The position numbers and the translations under genes are program-made. A stretch of DNA of 64,000 nt, taken from Guptibacillus hwajinpoensis. Its GTDB lineage: Bacteria > Bacillota > Bacilli > Bacillales > Guptibacillaceae. Location of the stretch: positions 248,001-312,000 of the forward strand of contig NZ_JAIVKU010000005.1 in assembly GCF_020524165.1 (NCBI RefSeq), given 5' to 3'. Each line of letters begins with the position of its first letter. The first letter of the stretch is position 1. Positions 50,956 to 58,784 of the stretch are shown piece by piece. The notes beneath the pieces were generated by a model. The model was given only the letters and a program-made list of their open reading frames with translations. It had not been told where the DNA came from and made no database searches.

Positions 50956-51548
50956 GTATTCTTCTTATTCAATTTTGCAGGTTCATAACCGCTATCAAAG
51001 AGAACGCCATTCGCTGTACCAGTTCTCTCAATTACTTCTTTTACATCATTGGTATTTAACGCTTCGGCTATTTTTAGAAAAATTAGGGCAGACGCTCTTG
51101 CATCATCTAACGCATGGTGATGATCGAGTTGGATGCCAAGATAATCGGAAACTACATTTAATTTGTATTTAGGTAGTGTCCACGTCTTTTTTGATAGATT
51201 CACCGTACAATTATAAGCCAGCATCGGATATGGAAGGTCATACTGATCAAGAACAGCTCGGAGAACGCTCATATCAAACTGCGCATTATGAGCAATTAGA
51301 AATTTCCCTTCCACTAGCTCTCTAATTTCCTCTATCCAAAGAACATCAAACTCCGGAGCATCCGCTACATCTTCTTTAGTAATCCCATGAATGCTCACGT
51401 TAATGCCTGAAAAGAAATTTTGTTTCGGTTTGACCAACCGATAATATTCTCGAATGAGTTGACCATCTTCATATTCCACAAGGCCAATGGAACAGACACT
51501 TCCTCTGGTTGAGTTAGCAGTTTCAAAATCTAAGGCGACAAAATTCAT
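50922..51548 (-). CDS. 3'-5' exonuclease (DnaQ/PolC-epsilon type)
   Basis: A 208-residue DEDDh exonuclease: FVALDFETANSTRGSVCSIGLV (motif I, DFE), FLIAHNAQFDMSVLR (motif II, HNxxFD) and HHALDDARASALIFL (motif III, HxxxxD). The basic lysine-rich C-terminus (NKKNTKKTPAPKIRS) may bind nucleic acid. Such stand-alone proteins proofread or degrade single-stranded DNA ends. AAAGGAG precedes the ATG. It is divergent from the rhodopsin gene, with ~145 bases between. Confidence 0.88.
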   Translation of the reverse strand: MNFVALDFETANSTRGSVCSIGLVEYEDGQLIREYYRLVKPKQNFFSGINVSIHGITKEDVADAPEFDVLWIEEIRELVEGKFLIAHNAQFDMSVLRAVLDQYDLPYPMLAYNCTVNLSKKTWTLPKYKLNVVSDYLGIQLDHHHALDDARASALIFLKIAEALNTNDVKEVIERTGTANGVLFDSGYEPAKLNKKNTKKTPAPKIRS

Positions 51549-51612
51549 ATCGAAGCTCCTTTATCATTCAGTATCTTCATCTTAAAAGGTTCCGTTTGAT
51601 TCGTCTAGCTAT

Positions 51613-51640
51613 TTGATTCATCCGCTGTAAGTTGTATAAA
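51613..51640 (+). promoter_or_regulatory. sigma-A promoter of the rhodopsin gene
   Basis: TTGATT and TATAAA are separated by 16 bases. Transcription would start near 51647, right at an upstream ATG (51651), which supports the downstream ATG at 51693 as the true start. Confidence 0.55.
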
Positions 51641-51692
51641 TCCTTCCCCAATGCCAATACTGAGTAACACGATAAGAAGGAGAGATAAAAGC

Positions 51693-52388
51693 ATGAATTC
51701 AATCGAAACAGCGTTACACATTTTTTATTTTATCGTGATGATCTCCAGTGCCATCTATTTTTATCTCCTCAGTCGAAAACCTAAAGGTGTCCCCATGTAT
51801 GAGTATGTTGTTGCAATCCTTATTACAGGATGGTCAGGTGTTGCTTATTTATCGATTGCATTAGGCCAGGGATTGTTAGAAAAGCCGGATAAAACGATTT
51901 ATTTTGCCAGATATATAGATTGGGTTGTCTCCACCCCTCTTCTACTATTGTCGCTCGCTCTAACCGCGATGTTCTATCAAAGTAAAATCAATTACACGCT
52001 GATCGCTTCGTTGATTGCAGCGGATGTTTTCATGATCGTAACAGGACTTATCGCTGATTTTTCACCAGCGTCCACCAAATACATCTGGTACCTTCTAGGT
52101 CTTGTCGCCCTTGTGATACTATTAGTGATTGTATGGAGGCCGCTTAAAAGCATGGCGGATGCGTCAAATGCCCAACTGGCAAAGCATTATAAACGAATGG
52201 CACTTTATTTGACTTCGTTCTGGGTTCTCTATCCGACAGCATGGTTCTTTGGGGCTTCTGGTGTTGGACTAACGAAAGGCATCATTGATACGCTCGCATT
52301 TATTATCCTCCCGATATTCTCAAAAGTTGGTTTTGGGATGCTGGATCTTCACGGGCTTCGGAAATTGGGGGAACTGAAAAAAGAGTGA
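51693..52388 (+). CDS. microbial rhodopsin, xenorhodopsin/Anabaena sensory rhodopsin type
   Basis: A 231-residue, seven-helix protein. Helix C reads FARYIDWVVSTPLLLLSLALTAM; compared with bacteriorhodopsin (BR), R73 and D76 match R82 and D85 (counterion), S80 matches T89 and S87 replaces the proton donor D96. Helix F has FWVLYPTAW with BR W182/Y185/P186/W189 equivalents. Helix G reads IDTLAFIILPIFSKVGFGML: K211 is the retinal lysine, and P207 replaces D212, as in Anabaena sensory rhodopsin (Pro206) and xenorhodopsins. D218, seven after the lysine, matches the cytoplasmic Asp of those proteins. Inward proton pumping or light sensing is likely. No blh/brp, carotenoid or transducer gene is near. 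AAGAAGGAGA precedes 51693. Confidence 0.9.
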   Translation: MNSIETALHIFYFIVMISSAIYFYLLSRKPKGVPMYEYVVAILITGWSGVAYLSIALGQGLLEKPDKTIYFARYIDWVVSTPLLLLSLALTAMFYQSKINYTLIASLIAADVFMIVTGLIADFSPASTKYIWYLLGLVALVILLVIVWRPLKSMADASNAQLAKHYKRMALYLTSFWVLYPTAWFFGASGVGLTKGIIDTLAFIILPIFSKVGFGMLDLHGLRKLGELKKE

Positions 52389-52421
52389 AAGAGAAGGTAC
52401 AACCCTCTCTCACTCTTTTTC
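52378..52421 (+). terminator. terminator after rhodopsin gene
   Basis: AAAAAGAGTGA (ending at the stop codon) pairs with TCACTCTTTTT around a loop with CTCTC/GAGAG complementarity, followed by T residues. Confidence 0.85.
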
Positions 52422-52422
52422 G

Positions 52423-52725
52423 CTATGACATTCTATATGAGATATGAAAATAGTATCCAAAGACAGTGAGCAGCCCTACTGCACAAAAGATCAACGTTCC
52501 GACAAAAAACGGGTGCCTCGACCCACCCTTATGTACCTCAATTTCACCTGGGTAACCTCTATGAAACTTTCCAACAGTCCGACTAGCATTCTCCTGATAA
52601 GGTCTAAAATAAGCGGGTAACCAGATCATTGCCACTAGTAATAGACTCGCAACAAACAAAGAATCAATCATAGACCATTTAATTGCTTTTCTAAAAACAG
52701 GACAAGCGAGAAATTTCACTACCAA
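52423..52725 (-). CDS. hypothetical membrane protein, 100 residues
   Basis: A small protein with two hydrophobic segments (~19-38 and ~73-94) and a basic middle loop (YPGEIEVHKGGSRHP). The TTG start at 52725 has a weak ribosome binding site; an ATG at 52671 is an alternative. Family not recognised. It shares no strand or spacing with the rhodopsin gene except a convergent end at 52388/52423, so no functional link is implied. Confidence 0.5.
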   Translation of the reverse strand: MVVKFLACPVFRKAIKWSMIDSLFVASLLLVAMIWLPAYFRPYQENASRTVGKFHRGYPGEIEVHKGGSRHPFFVGTLIFCAVGLLTVFGYYFHISYRMS

Positions 52726-52839
52726 ACCAATTCACACCCTTCATAAGAGACTCTCATTAAGGGTTACGAATTGACCTTAGCGAAGTTCCATTTTCTTCCA
52801 AGTAAAGCTGACCTTTCTTAAAACTCTGTGTCTGAGTCA

Positions 52840-53592
52840 CTATTTTACTGCTTTAATGATCATTGTTGTTGGAAATTTCCTCGCTTTATAAAGGGAATAG
52901 TAGCGATCAGAAATCGCGGACTCTTCTTCTTGATACCGCTCGGGTACGTCACTTTCAATCATTTCCTTAATGGTAAAACCAGCCTGAATTAATTCATTGA
53001 TATACGTTGCCATTTTCCCCTTGTGAATCGTCATCGATACGCCTTCCCCTTTAAAATCTTCAAACGTATGGAGACCTTCCTTCTGGTAAGAGCCATTTAG
53101 CTTGATCTCCCCATTCTCACTTTTCAAATGCACATAAAGAGGATGATCCCAGCTAAAAATAAAACTTCCTCCCTTTTTTAAGTAAGAATAAATCAGTTCA
53201 AACGTCCTTCTTAAATCTGTCGTCCAGCCAATCGCATAGATCGAAAAAACGTGATCAAAATAGTTTTTCGGTAAATGGATCTCTTGTTCCATTGGCGCAC
53301 AAAATAAGCTAGCGGATAAACCAGATAGCGTATTTTCAGCGGTTCTTCTTTGTTCTTCCGACAAATCCACTCCCCAAAGTTCAGAAGCTCCCCTATCAGC
53401 CATATAGCGAAGCGAATGGCCACTACCATAGCCGATTTCAAGTACTTTCGCATTTTCCACTTCATTAAAAAGTTGAAGTTCGTCTTCTGTTTGTGCATAA
53501 GGACCATAAGCAGGAAGCGCATCAATGCCATTGAAATGATGCGCCACTTTATCCCAGCTCTGTTTGTTTTGATTTAAAATTGTTTTCTTCAT
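52840..53592 (-). CDS. class I SAM-dependent methyltransferase
   Basis: A 250-residue methyltransferase: motif I is AKVLEIGYGSGHSLRYMADRG (~residue 50), the adenine-binding VDLSEEQRRTAENTL follows, and post-motif FDHVFSIYAIGWTTDLRRTFELIYSYLKKGGSFIFSWDHP is clear. The methyl acceptor is unknown. GGAGGAG lies before a GTG/ATG pair; the ATG at 53592 is better spaced. A single gene with a short intergenic region to the symporter transcript. Confidence 0.87.
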   Translation of the reverse strand: MKKTILNQNKQSWDKVAHHFNGIDALPAYGPYAQTEDELQLFNEVENAKVLEIGYGSGHSLRYMADRGASELWGVDLSEEQRRTAENTLSGLSASLFCAPMEQEIHLPKNYFDHVFSIYAIGWTTDLRRTFELIYSYLKKGGSFIFSWDHPLYVHLKSENGEIKLNGSYQKEGLHTFEDFKGEGVSMTIHKGKMATYINELIQAGFTIKEMIESDVPERYQEEESAISDRYYSLYKARKFPTTMIIKAVK

Positions 53593-53675
53593 CACTCTCT
53601 CCTCCTCAACTCCATACCATTCGGGAGCATGAGAGCGATATCCTTTTTAACTGAAGAAGTAAAAGGCAGGCGTAT

Positions 53676-53706
53676 AAAAAAGGACAGGCAAGTGCCTGTC
53701 CCATTC
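53676..53706 (-). terminator. terminator of the symporter gene
   Basis: GGGACAGGC and GCCTGTCC pair with a 4-base loop, followed on the minus strand by six T residues. Confidence 0.85.
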
Positions 53707-53713
53707 GAAACCT

Positions 53714-54904
53714 CTATCCAGCTTTCACTGTCCTTTTGATTGATGTTTTCTCTCTCGTTAATCGGTCAACGAGGCCTGATAGGGCTCCATCACCTGTTAC
53801 GTTGCAAGCTGTACCGAAGCTATCCTGGGCGAGATACAATGCGATCATAAGAGAGATCATTGTAGAATCAAATCCTAGCATTGATTCTAGTAACCCAATA
53901 GCTGCCATTACAGCGCCACCCGGTACGCCAGGTGCCGCAATCATCGTGACGCCTAGCATCAGGATAAATGGAATAATTGTTGCAAATGTTGGATCTTGTC
54001 CATTTAGCATCATCACCGCCATCGCACAAGACACAATTGTAATCGTACTTCCAGAAAGGTGAATGGTTGCGAGAAGAGGTACGCTAAAATCAGCGATTTT
54101 TTCACGCACGCCGTTCCTTTTCGTTTGTCTTAACGTTACAGGAATCGTAGACGCAGAAGACTGCGTACCAAGAGCTGTAAAGTAGGCTGGCATCATCCCT
54201 TTTAGAAGCTTAAACGGATTCCGTGAAGTAGCAGCACCAGTGACGCTATATTGAATCAACAGCATTGTCACGTGAAGAAGGATGATCATGACGAATACTT
54301 TGGCAAAGACGCTTAAGATCGTTTGAACTTGTCCAGCACTTGTCATGTTCGCAAATATACCAAGAATATGAAGCGGTAGTAATGGAATAATGACGTAACG
54401 AATCACTTTCTCAACAATTGTGCGAAACTCACCCATAACGCCTTTTAACATGTTTCCCTTCATCGCCGCCATACCAAGACCAAGCGTGAACGCCAGAACG
54501 AGTGCTGTCATCACACCCATAATTGGCGGAATCTCAACTTCAAAAAACGGTTTTAACAATGACTCTTCCGGATTTGCCATTTCGGATGCAGCTCCACCCG
54601 TTTCAAGAAAGAATGGATAAAGATTTCTTGCCGCAAAGAATGCGAGCAAACCAGCAATAAACGTAGAAAGATACGCAACCGATGTGGTAATTCCGATCAA
54701 CTTTCCTGCGCCTTTTCCGATCTCACCTATTCCTGGTGCAATAAATCCGATAATAATTAATGGAATCGCAAACCCGAGGAAGTTTCCAAAAATCCCGTTG
54801 AAAGTCGCAAAAATACGCACGATCCAGTCTGGGAGAAAAGCTCCGATAACGATACCAAGAGCAATGGCAATAAGAATACGTGGTAATAGTCCAATCTTCT
54901 TCAT
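53714..54904 (-). CDS. dicarboxylate/amino acid:cation symporter (DAACS family)
   Basis: The 396-residue protein has the symporter signatures: MKKIGLLPRILIAIALGIVIGAFLPDW at the start, TALGTQSSASTIPVTLRQTKRNG (serine-rich HP1 loop), TIHLSGSTITIVSCAMAV, APGVPGGAVMAAIGLLES and NVTGDGALSGLVDRL near the end. It carries glutamate, aspartate or C4-dicarboxylates with Na+ or H+. GGAGG lies five bases before the ATG at 54904; a longer frame to 55036 would add a non-homologous cysteine-containing N-terminus and is rejected. Confidence 0.88.
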   Translation of the reverse strand: MKKIGLLPRILIAIALGIVIGAFLPDWIVRIFATFNGIFGNFLGFAIPLIIIGFIAPGIGEIGKGAGKLIGITTSVAYLSTFIAGLLAFFAARNLYPFFLETGGAASEMANPEESLLKPFFEVEIPPIMGVMTALVLAFTLGLGMAAMKGNMLKGVMGEFRTIVEKVIRYVIIPLLPLHILGIFANMTSAGQVQTILSVFAKVFVMIILLHVTMLLIQYSVTGAATSRNPFKLLKGMMPAYFTALGTQSSASTIPVTLRQTKRNGVREKIADFSVPLLATIHLSGSTITIVSCAMAVMMLNGQDPTFATIIPFILMLGVTMIAAPGVPGGAVMAAIGLLESMLGFDSTMISLMIALYLAQDSFGTACNVTGDGALSGLVDRLTREKTSIKRTVKAG

Positions 54905-55033
54905 AGTGTCCTCCATACAAAAACATTTGTCCATCTGGGGTGTAATATATGTGTACTTTACTAAAAAACGGGTGATCCTGCAAGACAAATTCGTTAGAAA
55001 CTGAAAAGAAACTTTTGTTAATAGGGACAAGTT

Positions 55034-55073
55034 CAAAAAAGCACAAGCATTACGGTAGCCCGTAACATGCTTG
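55034..55073 (-). terminator. hairpin downstream of the lipoyl-like gene
   Basis: AAGCAT/ATGCTT with inner ACGG/CCGT forms a stem; on the minus strand TGTGC then TTTTTT follow. Weak but plausible terminator for the gene at 55124-55369. Confidence 0.5.
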
Positions 55074-55123
55074 CGCCAGCTCGTTTCAATCCTATTTAAA
55101 ATGTGTTCGGCAAGGACCGATCA

Positions 55124-55369
55124 TTAGTCGCTTCCTGTTACAAAATCATCTTCTTTCATTGATGCAAGAATGTGTCCGCCTGTTACACGATCATTCTCTT
55201 TCACATGAAGTTCAGAAATTTCTCCGCTTACTCCTAGCGTAATTTTCTCGATATTGCCCTGTCCGTTTCGAATGACAAACATAGGCTCCCACTCATAAAC
55301 TCGAGAGGCATGATTGACAAAGATCTTTTCAATAACACCCTCACATGGACAGACCACTGAACGATTCAT
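55124..55369 (-). CDS. small biotinyl/lipoyl-like domain protein
   Basis: An 81-residue protein whose two halves, SVVCPCEGVIEKIFVNHASRVYEW and GEISELHVKENDRVTGGHILASM, form the barrel-sandwich hybrid fold of biotin/lipoyl carrier domains (GxIxxIxV..GDxVxxG pattern). The hairpin that would carry the modified lysine (EAMKM in carriers) reads VIRNGQGNIEKI, without a lysine at the tip, so it is unlikely to be a cofactor carrier. It may be a scaffold or adaptor-like domain. GGGGAAAG precedes the ATG. No partner gene is adjacent. Confidence 0.65.
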   Translation of the reverse strand: MNRSVVCPCEGVIEKIFVNHASRVYEWEPMFVIRNGQGNIEKITLGVSGEISELHVKENDRVTGGHILASMKEDDFVTGSD

Positions 55370-55871
55370 GATTTCTTTCCCCTTTCCAGCATGTAATGGT
55401 TCCTTGATGGAACAGTATGTTCTCTATACTTCCATGATATGTTTAGCCTGTATTTCTATGATGCTAAACAGATGATTTCTTGAACCTTGCGTCCATTTTA
55501 CCTGCTTTTTTATTTTTGACAACCCCTTGAATTTTAAGCAATCCGTTCAAGGCTCTAAAGCTTCTTTGTTTATGCTTTGCTGCGATAACATTGTTCGACT
55601 ATCCAACAGGATGGTAGCTAGAAACAGGTTAAGTAAAATGAAGTTGCGTTTCAGCGATGCTTTCTTTGGAAGACACTTTACTTGACTGAAGATGAAAATG
55701 ACGTAACCGCTCTCATCAACTGACCATGATTCCATTCATTCGGTATGATTAACGTTCTCTTCAACGCCTTCAGCTTTCCACGTTACTTCTACCTCCAAAC
55801 CTAAAAATATTTCACCATAATAAAGGACAAAGTAAATCCACTCGATTATTTTTTTATAAAAAAATACGTAC
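55370..55871. other. about 500 bases without a clear gene
   Basis: No frame here has a ribosome binding site. The only protein-like stretch is on the minus strand, ending with TGA at 55736-55738: its last codons read GEIFLGLEVEVTWKAEGVEENV, preceded in frame by KKIIEWIYFVLYY, but no start codon is found before it runs into the histidine-phosphatase gene. It could be the remnant of a decayed small gene. The rest is AT-rich with no terminator or promoter I can defend. Confidence 0.35.
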
Positions 55872-56426
55872 CTATCTATTTTTTATATACGTATGGATTG
55901 TCCAGTTTGCAGATCCTTTATCGTCTTCTACCAGCCAGCCTAGTTTTTTTAAAGAACGCCCAATATAGCGGTTAAAGAAGCCGTGTCCTACTAGAACAAC
56001 CGTACCATGTGTGATCGCATGATCCTCTAATTGTTGCGCCGCCAATGTTGCTCGTTTCTTCGCTTGCTTTTGTGTTTCGGACTGTTTCGAAAAACCACTT
56101 AACCATAGGGAACGATAAAAGACTGTCCATATTCGAGGGTTGAGCTTAAGCAAGCTCACGTGGAAGTAAGGAAGATCCAGTTCACGGTAGAGGGGATCAC
56201 TTTGGATCACATCCGCTGATTTTGCGGATTCAATGGCACGTTTTAAATGACTAGTCACTACAAGAGGGGCCTCACTTAAGGCGAATTGTACATCTTCAGG
56301 TGCTAAATCACAGATCCCTTCCTCCTCGTATTTTTTCACCCATTCACGATAATCCTGACTAGTTAACCGTTTTGAGAAATCGCATGCCGATTTCCCATGT
56401 CGAATAAGTATAATTTTCACTGGCAT
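55872..56426 (-). CDS. histidine phosphatase family protein
   Basis: A 184-residue phosphoglycerate-mutase-like protein: IILIRHGKSACDF carries the RHG motif, TSHLKRAIESAK the substrate-phosphate arginine, and VVLVGHGFFNRYIG the second catalytic histidine. Such proteins dephosphorylate diverse small molecules. GAAGGAG lies in the 18-base gap to the HD gene upstream, so the pair forms a two-gene transcript of phosphohydrolases. Confidence 0.85.
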   Translation of the reverse strand: MPVKIILIRHGKSACDFSKRLTSQDYREWVKKYEEEGICDLAPEDVQFALSEAPLVVTSHLKRAIESAKSADVIQSDPLYRELDLPYFHVSLLKLNPRIWTVFYRSLWLSGFSKQSETQKQAKKRATLAAQQLEDHAITHGTVVLVGHGFFNRYIGRSLKKLGWLVEDDKGSANWTIHTYIKNR

Positions 56427-56444
56427 TCTCCTTCATGTTGGCCG

Positions 56445-57008
56445 TTAAGCATCTTCATTCATTTTTTTAAGCGTTTCTTTGTCAATTTCCTTGCGTATTA
56501 ATTTTACTAATTCATCAAATTCTGCGTACTCTTTCCCATAAGTAAGGTTAAACTCATAATCAAATCCTGGTGGGTTTGTGCCTTGTGTATGTTGGATGAT
56601 CGTTTCCATTTTATCAAGTGCTTTTACAAATAGGGCTTCTTTCGTTTTTCCACGATTATACTCCTGACAAAGAGAAAGAATAGAGGCTCTTTCTCTCTCT
56701 CCAAGTTCTGAAGTAAGGCGCTGTACAGCCTCTTCCTCTTTTTTGATCTTTTCTTTTTGATTCACTGGAATGGTGGCAGAGACATCGCCATCATACGCTT
56801 CACCAAGGTCGTGCACAAGACACATAGACAGAACACGATAGCGATCGAGCTCAGGAAATTCATTACTTAAGGCAAAAGCAAACATCGCCAAACGCCAAGA
56901 ATGTTCTGCCACACTCTCTCGCCTGCCGCTTCTCATGTATGCCGTCCGGGTTGTCTCTTTTAAACGTTCAAGTTCTTTAATAAAGGTGATCATTTGAAAA
57001 GCGTTCAT
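56445..57008 (-). CDS. HD-domain phosphohydrolase (YfbR/HDDC2-like)
   Basis: The 187-residue protein starts MNAFQMITFIKELERLKETTRTAYM and has the HD residues in ESVAEHSWRLAMFA (His), MCLVHDLGEAYDGDV (HD) and FVKALDKMETIIQH (Asp). This matches the HDDC2/YfbR group, 5'-deoxynucleotidases for nucleoside monophosphates. GGAGGA lies before the ATG at 57008; the frame up to 57134 is unlikely to be translated. It precedes the histidine-phosphatase gene by 18 bases and may act in the same nucleotide clean-up route. Confidence 0.87.
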   Translation of the reverse strand: MNAFQMITFIKELERLKETTRTAYMRSGRRESVAEHSWRLAMFAFALSNEFPELDRYRVLSMCLVHDLGEAYDGDVSATIPVNQKEKIKKEEEAVQRLTSELGERERASILSLCQEYNRGKTKEALFVKALDKMETIIQHTQGTNPPGFDYEFNLTYGKEYAEFDELVKLIRKEIDKETLKKMNEDA

Positions 57009-57449
57009 TCTGTAAGTCCTCCTCTTTCCATAACATTGAACCTTCATGCTGTCGCTTATCTTACAAAAGTTGCGCTCATTGTACTTTATATGTATGAGAA
57101 CCTGTTTTCGTCCCAACTCCCGTTGTTTTTCCATAATAGACTAAAGAAATTCCCCTTCATTTAAACGAAGCGTTCTTCTGATCCACCATTGCAGCAATGG
57201 AAGAAGAGCTTGAATGATTTGAAAGACCAATATCTCAATTACCACAGTAAAGATGGATTCAAATAATACAAATTGATTTTATCACTGCACTTTTTTACTG
57301 ATATTCCCTTTAGTATAGATGTTATCCATTCATAGGAAAAGGCAGCGTTTGCTACCATTCGGTACCAAACGCTGCCTTTTCCTTTCATACATTAAGTCAT
57401 CTTTCTATGTAGATACGTCAAACAAACATTTCTGTTTCTTATCTTTTCT
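57009..57449. other. about 440 bases, terminator and a possible remnant frame
   Basis: On the minus strand an open frame of ~45 codons ending at TAG 57141-57143 encodes a hydrophobic stretch (IFTVVIEILVFQIIQALLPL then QWWIRRTLRLNEGEFL) but has no ribosome binding site and no convincing start; it may be a decayed membrane gene. A strong hairpin lies at 57341-57387. Nothing else is seen. Confidence 0.35.
57341..57387. terminator. strong hairpin after CBO0543-like gene
   Basis: AAAAGGCAGCGTTTG pairs with CAAACGCTGCCTTTT, with an inner TACC/GGTA pair; it lies 64 bases past the stop at 57450 and has short T-runs on both sides. Confidence 0.7.
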
Positions 57450-57941
57450 TTAAATATATCCAAACAGTAGCAACAGCATGATGGAGATAACAACCGATAA
57501 AGGAAGTGCAAGGCTTTTATTGGTGTGATGGAGTCGAACCATCGGAAACATCACCATAATAAATAGGAGTGACCATACAAGATTCCATCCGTTATGATAC
57601 GAAATCACATGTAAGATTGAAGCAAACCATTCTACAGTCCAAAACCCCAAGATCCATTTTAGATTATAGAGAAGTTTCTTTCCCTGTATTGGATAATTCG
57701 ACAAGTAGAGTAAAACAACGATTGGATTAACCACGAGGTTATGAAGTAAATGAACATTGAATTTGCTTAGCAAAGCTGTTTCTTTAAATTCCCACAGATG
57801 AAATGCTTTATACCCAATAAGTTCGTAAACCGATGCAGCTAATGCAATATACAGCATTTCGGGATAATAATGTTCCCAATTTTTCCAATCGCTTTTCAAA
57901 AAAACAGCTATGATCAGTGCAGTGGCAAGAACAATATTCAT
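57450..57941 (-). CDS. CBO0543 family membrane protein
   Basis: A 163-residue protein with about five hydrophobic helices. The segment WKNWEHYYPEMLYIALAASVYELIGY followed by HLWEFKET is characteristic of the CBO0543 family found in Bacillus and Clostridium, whose function is unknown. The start at 57941 is an ATG with a weak AGGAGAATAC ribosome binding site. A second family member lies at 62151-62615. Confidence 0.75.
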   Translation of the reverse strand: MNIVLATALIIAVFLKSDWKNWEHYYPEMLYIALAASVYELIGYKAFHLWEFKETALLSKFNVHLLHNLVVNPIVVLLYLSNYPIQGKKLLYNLKWILGFWTVEWFASILHVISYHNGWNLVWSLLFIMVMFPMVRLHHTNKSLALPLSVVISIMLLLLFGYI

Positions 57942-58073
57942 TGTATTCTCCTATTTGCTAGCATTGTTTGCTTCTAAAAGCACGTCCATCTTTCAAAAGT
58001 ATTCCGCCCGCGCCTTGTCTTTTTACATAATTATACAAAATAGTATATGTTGTTCGAATGACATTATTCATGA

Positions 58074-58098
58074 ACAGTGCCTGTCACCACCCGAGTTA
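58074..58098 (+). repeat. short interspersed repeat, copy 1
   Basis: A 25-base word starting ACAGTGCCTGTCACC and ending CGAGTTA matches 59818-59842 with three mismatches in the same orientation. The two copies flank the splAB operon. The GTGCCTG/CAGGCAC word is frequent in Bacillus intergenic repeats. Confidence 0.65.
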
Positions 58099-58123
58099 TG
58101 TCAAAGTATGTCGATCAATCGTT

Positions 58124-58155
58124 CAAAAGGCGCCGAGTGAGAACAGCGCCTTTGA
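58124..58155 (-). terminator. terminator of the 66-residue gene
   Basis: AAAGGCGC pairs with GCGCCTTT around a 12-base loop; the minus strand then reads TTTTG. Confidence 0.7.
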
Positions 58156-58164
58156 AGGATTGAT

Positions 58165-58365
58165 CTAATCGTAAATTTCACGAGTCCACACATAATATGC
58201 CGTTGGGTCCTTCACTTCTCTCATCCACATGCTTTTCTTAGGCGCAACCCGATCAGAAACTTTATACCAAGCTCCCCCTCTCCATTTTCTGTACCCCTTA
58301 AAGCGAGCGAATATCTGATCAGTCACACTTTGTGAAGGCAACAAATTCTTTATCCATTTCAACAT
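58165..58365 (-). CDS. hypothetical protein, 66 residues
   Basis: The product MLKWIKNLLPSQSVTDQIFARF... is basic with a central glycine-tryptophan stretch (YRKWRGGAWYKVSD) and an aromatic C-terminus (YYVWTREIYD). The ATG at 58365 follows GGGAGGTGTG. No known family recognised. It lies divergently upstream of splA, and a terminator closes its 3' side. Confidence 0.5.
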   Translation of the reverse strand: MLKWIKNLLPSQSVTDQIFARFKGYRKWRGGAWYKVSDRVAPKKSMWMREVKDPTAYYVWTREIYD

Positions 58366-58512
58366 GCCTTCACACACCTCCCTCATATTTAAGTCAACAG
58401 AACATCGTATGCACGATCCCAATGCTTTATGACTGAAATAGGCGTTATTTACCAGAAAGGAATTCAACGTCTTGTGGAACAATGAGGAAGAGGAACGTAA
58501 AGGAGTGATGAA

Positions 58513-58773
58513 ATGGATTTACATGATTCAAACTATGATTCTGGACAGAGATATCAAGCAGGTGATGTCGTGTATGTGATGTATCGAAATCCTCACACTT
58601 ATAATGTAGCGAATATTCAAGAAGCAGCCATTGTGAACGATCCAGAGCAGCCTGGAAAGCTTGCTCTTTTCTTGTATGAAACCTACTACCCACTCGATTC
58701 GGACATTGCCATTTACCACTCAGAAGCAGAAGCCGAACAAGCATATGCCACATATTTCGGATCAATTGAATAG
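58513..58773 (+). CDS. splA: SplA, regulator of spore photoproduct lyase
   Basis: An 86-residue protein (HDSNYDSGQRYQAGDVVYVMYRNPHTYNVANIQEAAIVND...) with the SplA domain; B. subtilis SplA is 79 residues and represses splAB. AAAGGAG precedes the ATG, and splB follows eleven bases later, so the two are co-transcribed. In B. subtilis the operon is made in the forespore under sigma-G; I could not find a convincing sigma-G promoter before this gene. Confidence 0.88.
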   Translation: MDLHDSNYDSGQRYQAGDVVYVMYRNPHTYNVANIQEAAIVNDPEQPGKLALFLYETYYPLDSDIAIYHSEAEAEQAYATYFGSIE

Positions 58774-58784
58774 GAGGAATTTTG

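Noticed and set aside
55547..55735. 62-residue minus-strand frame starting MESWSV
   Set aside because: No ribosome binding site before the ATG, no family resemblance, and the adjacent frame is more protein-like.
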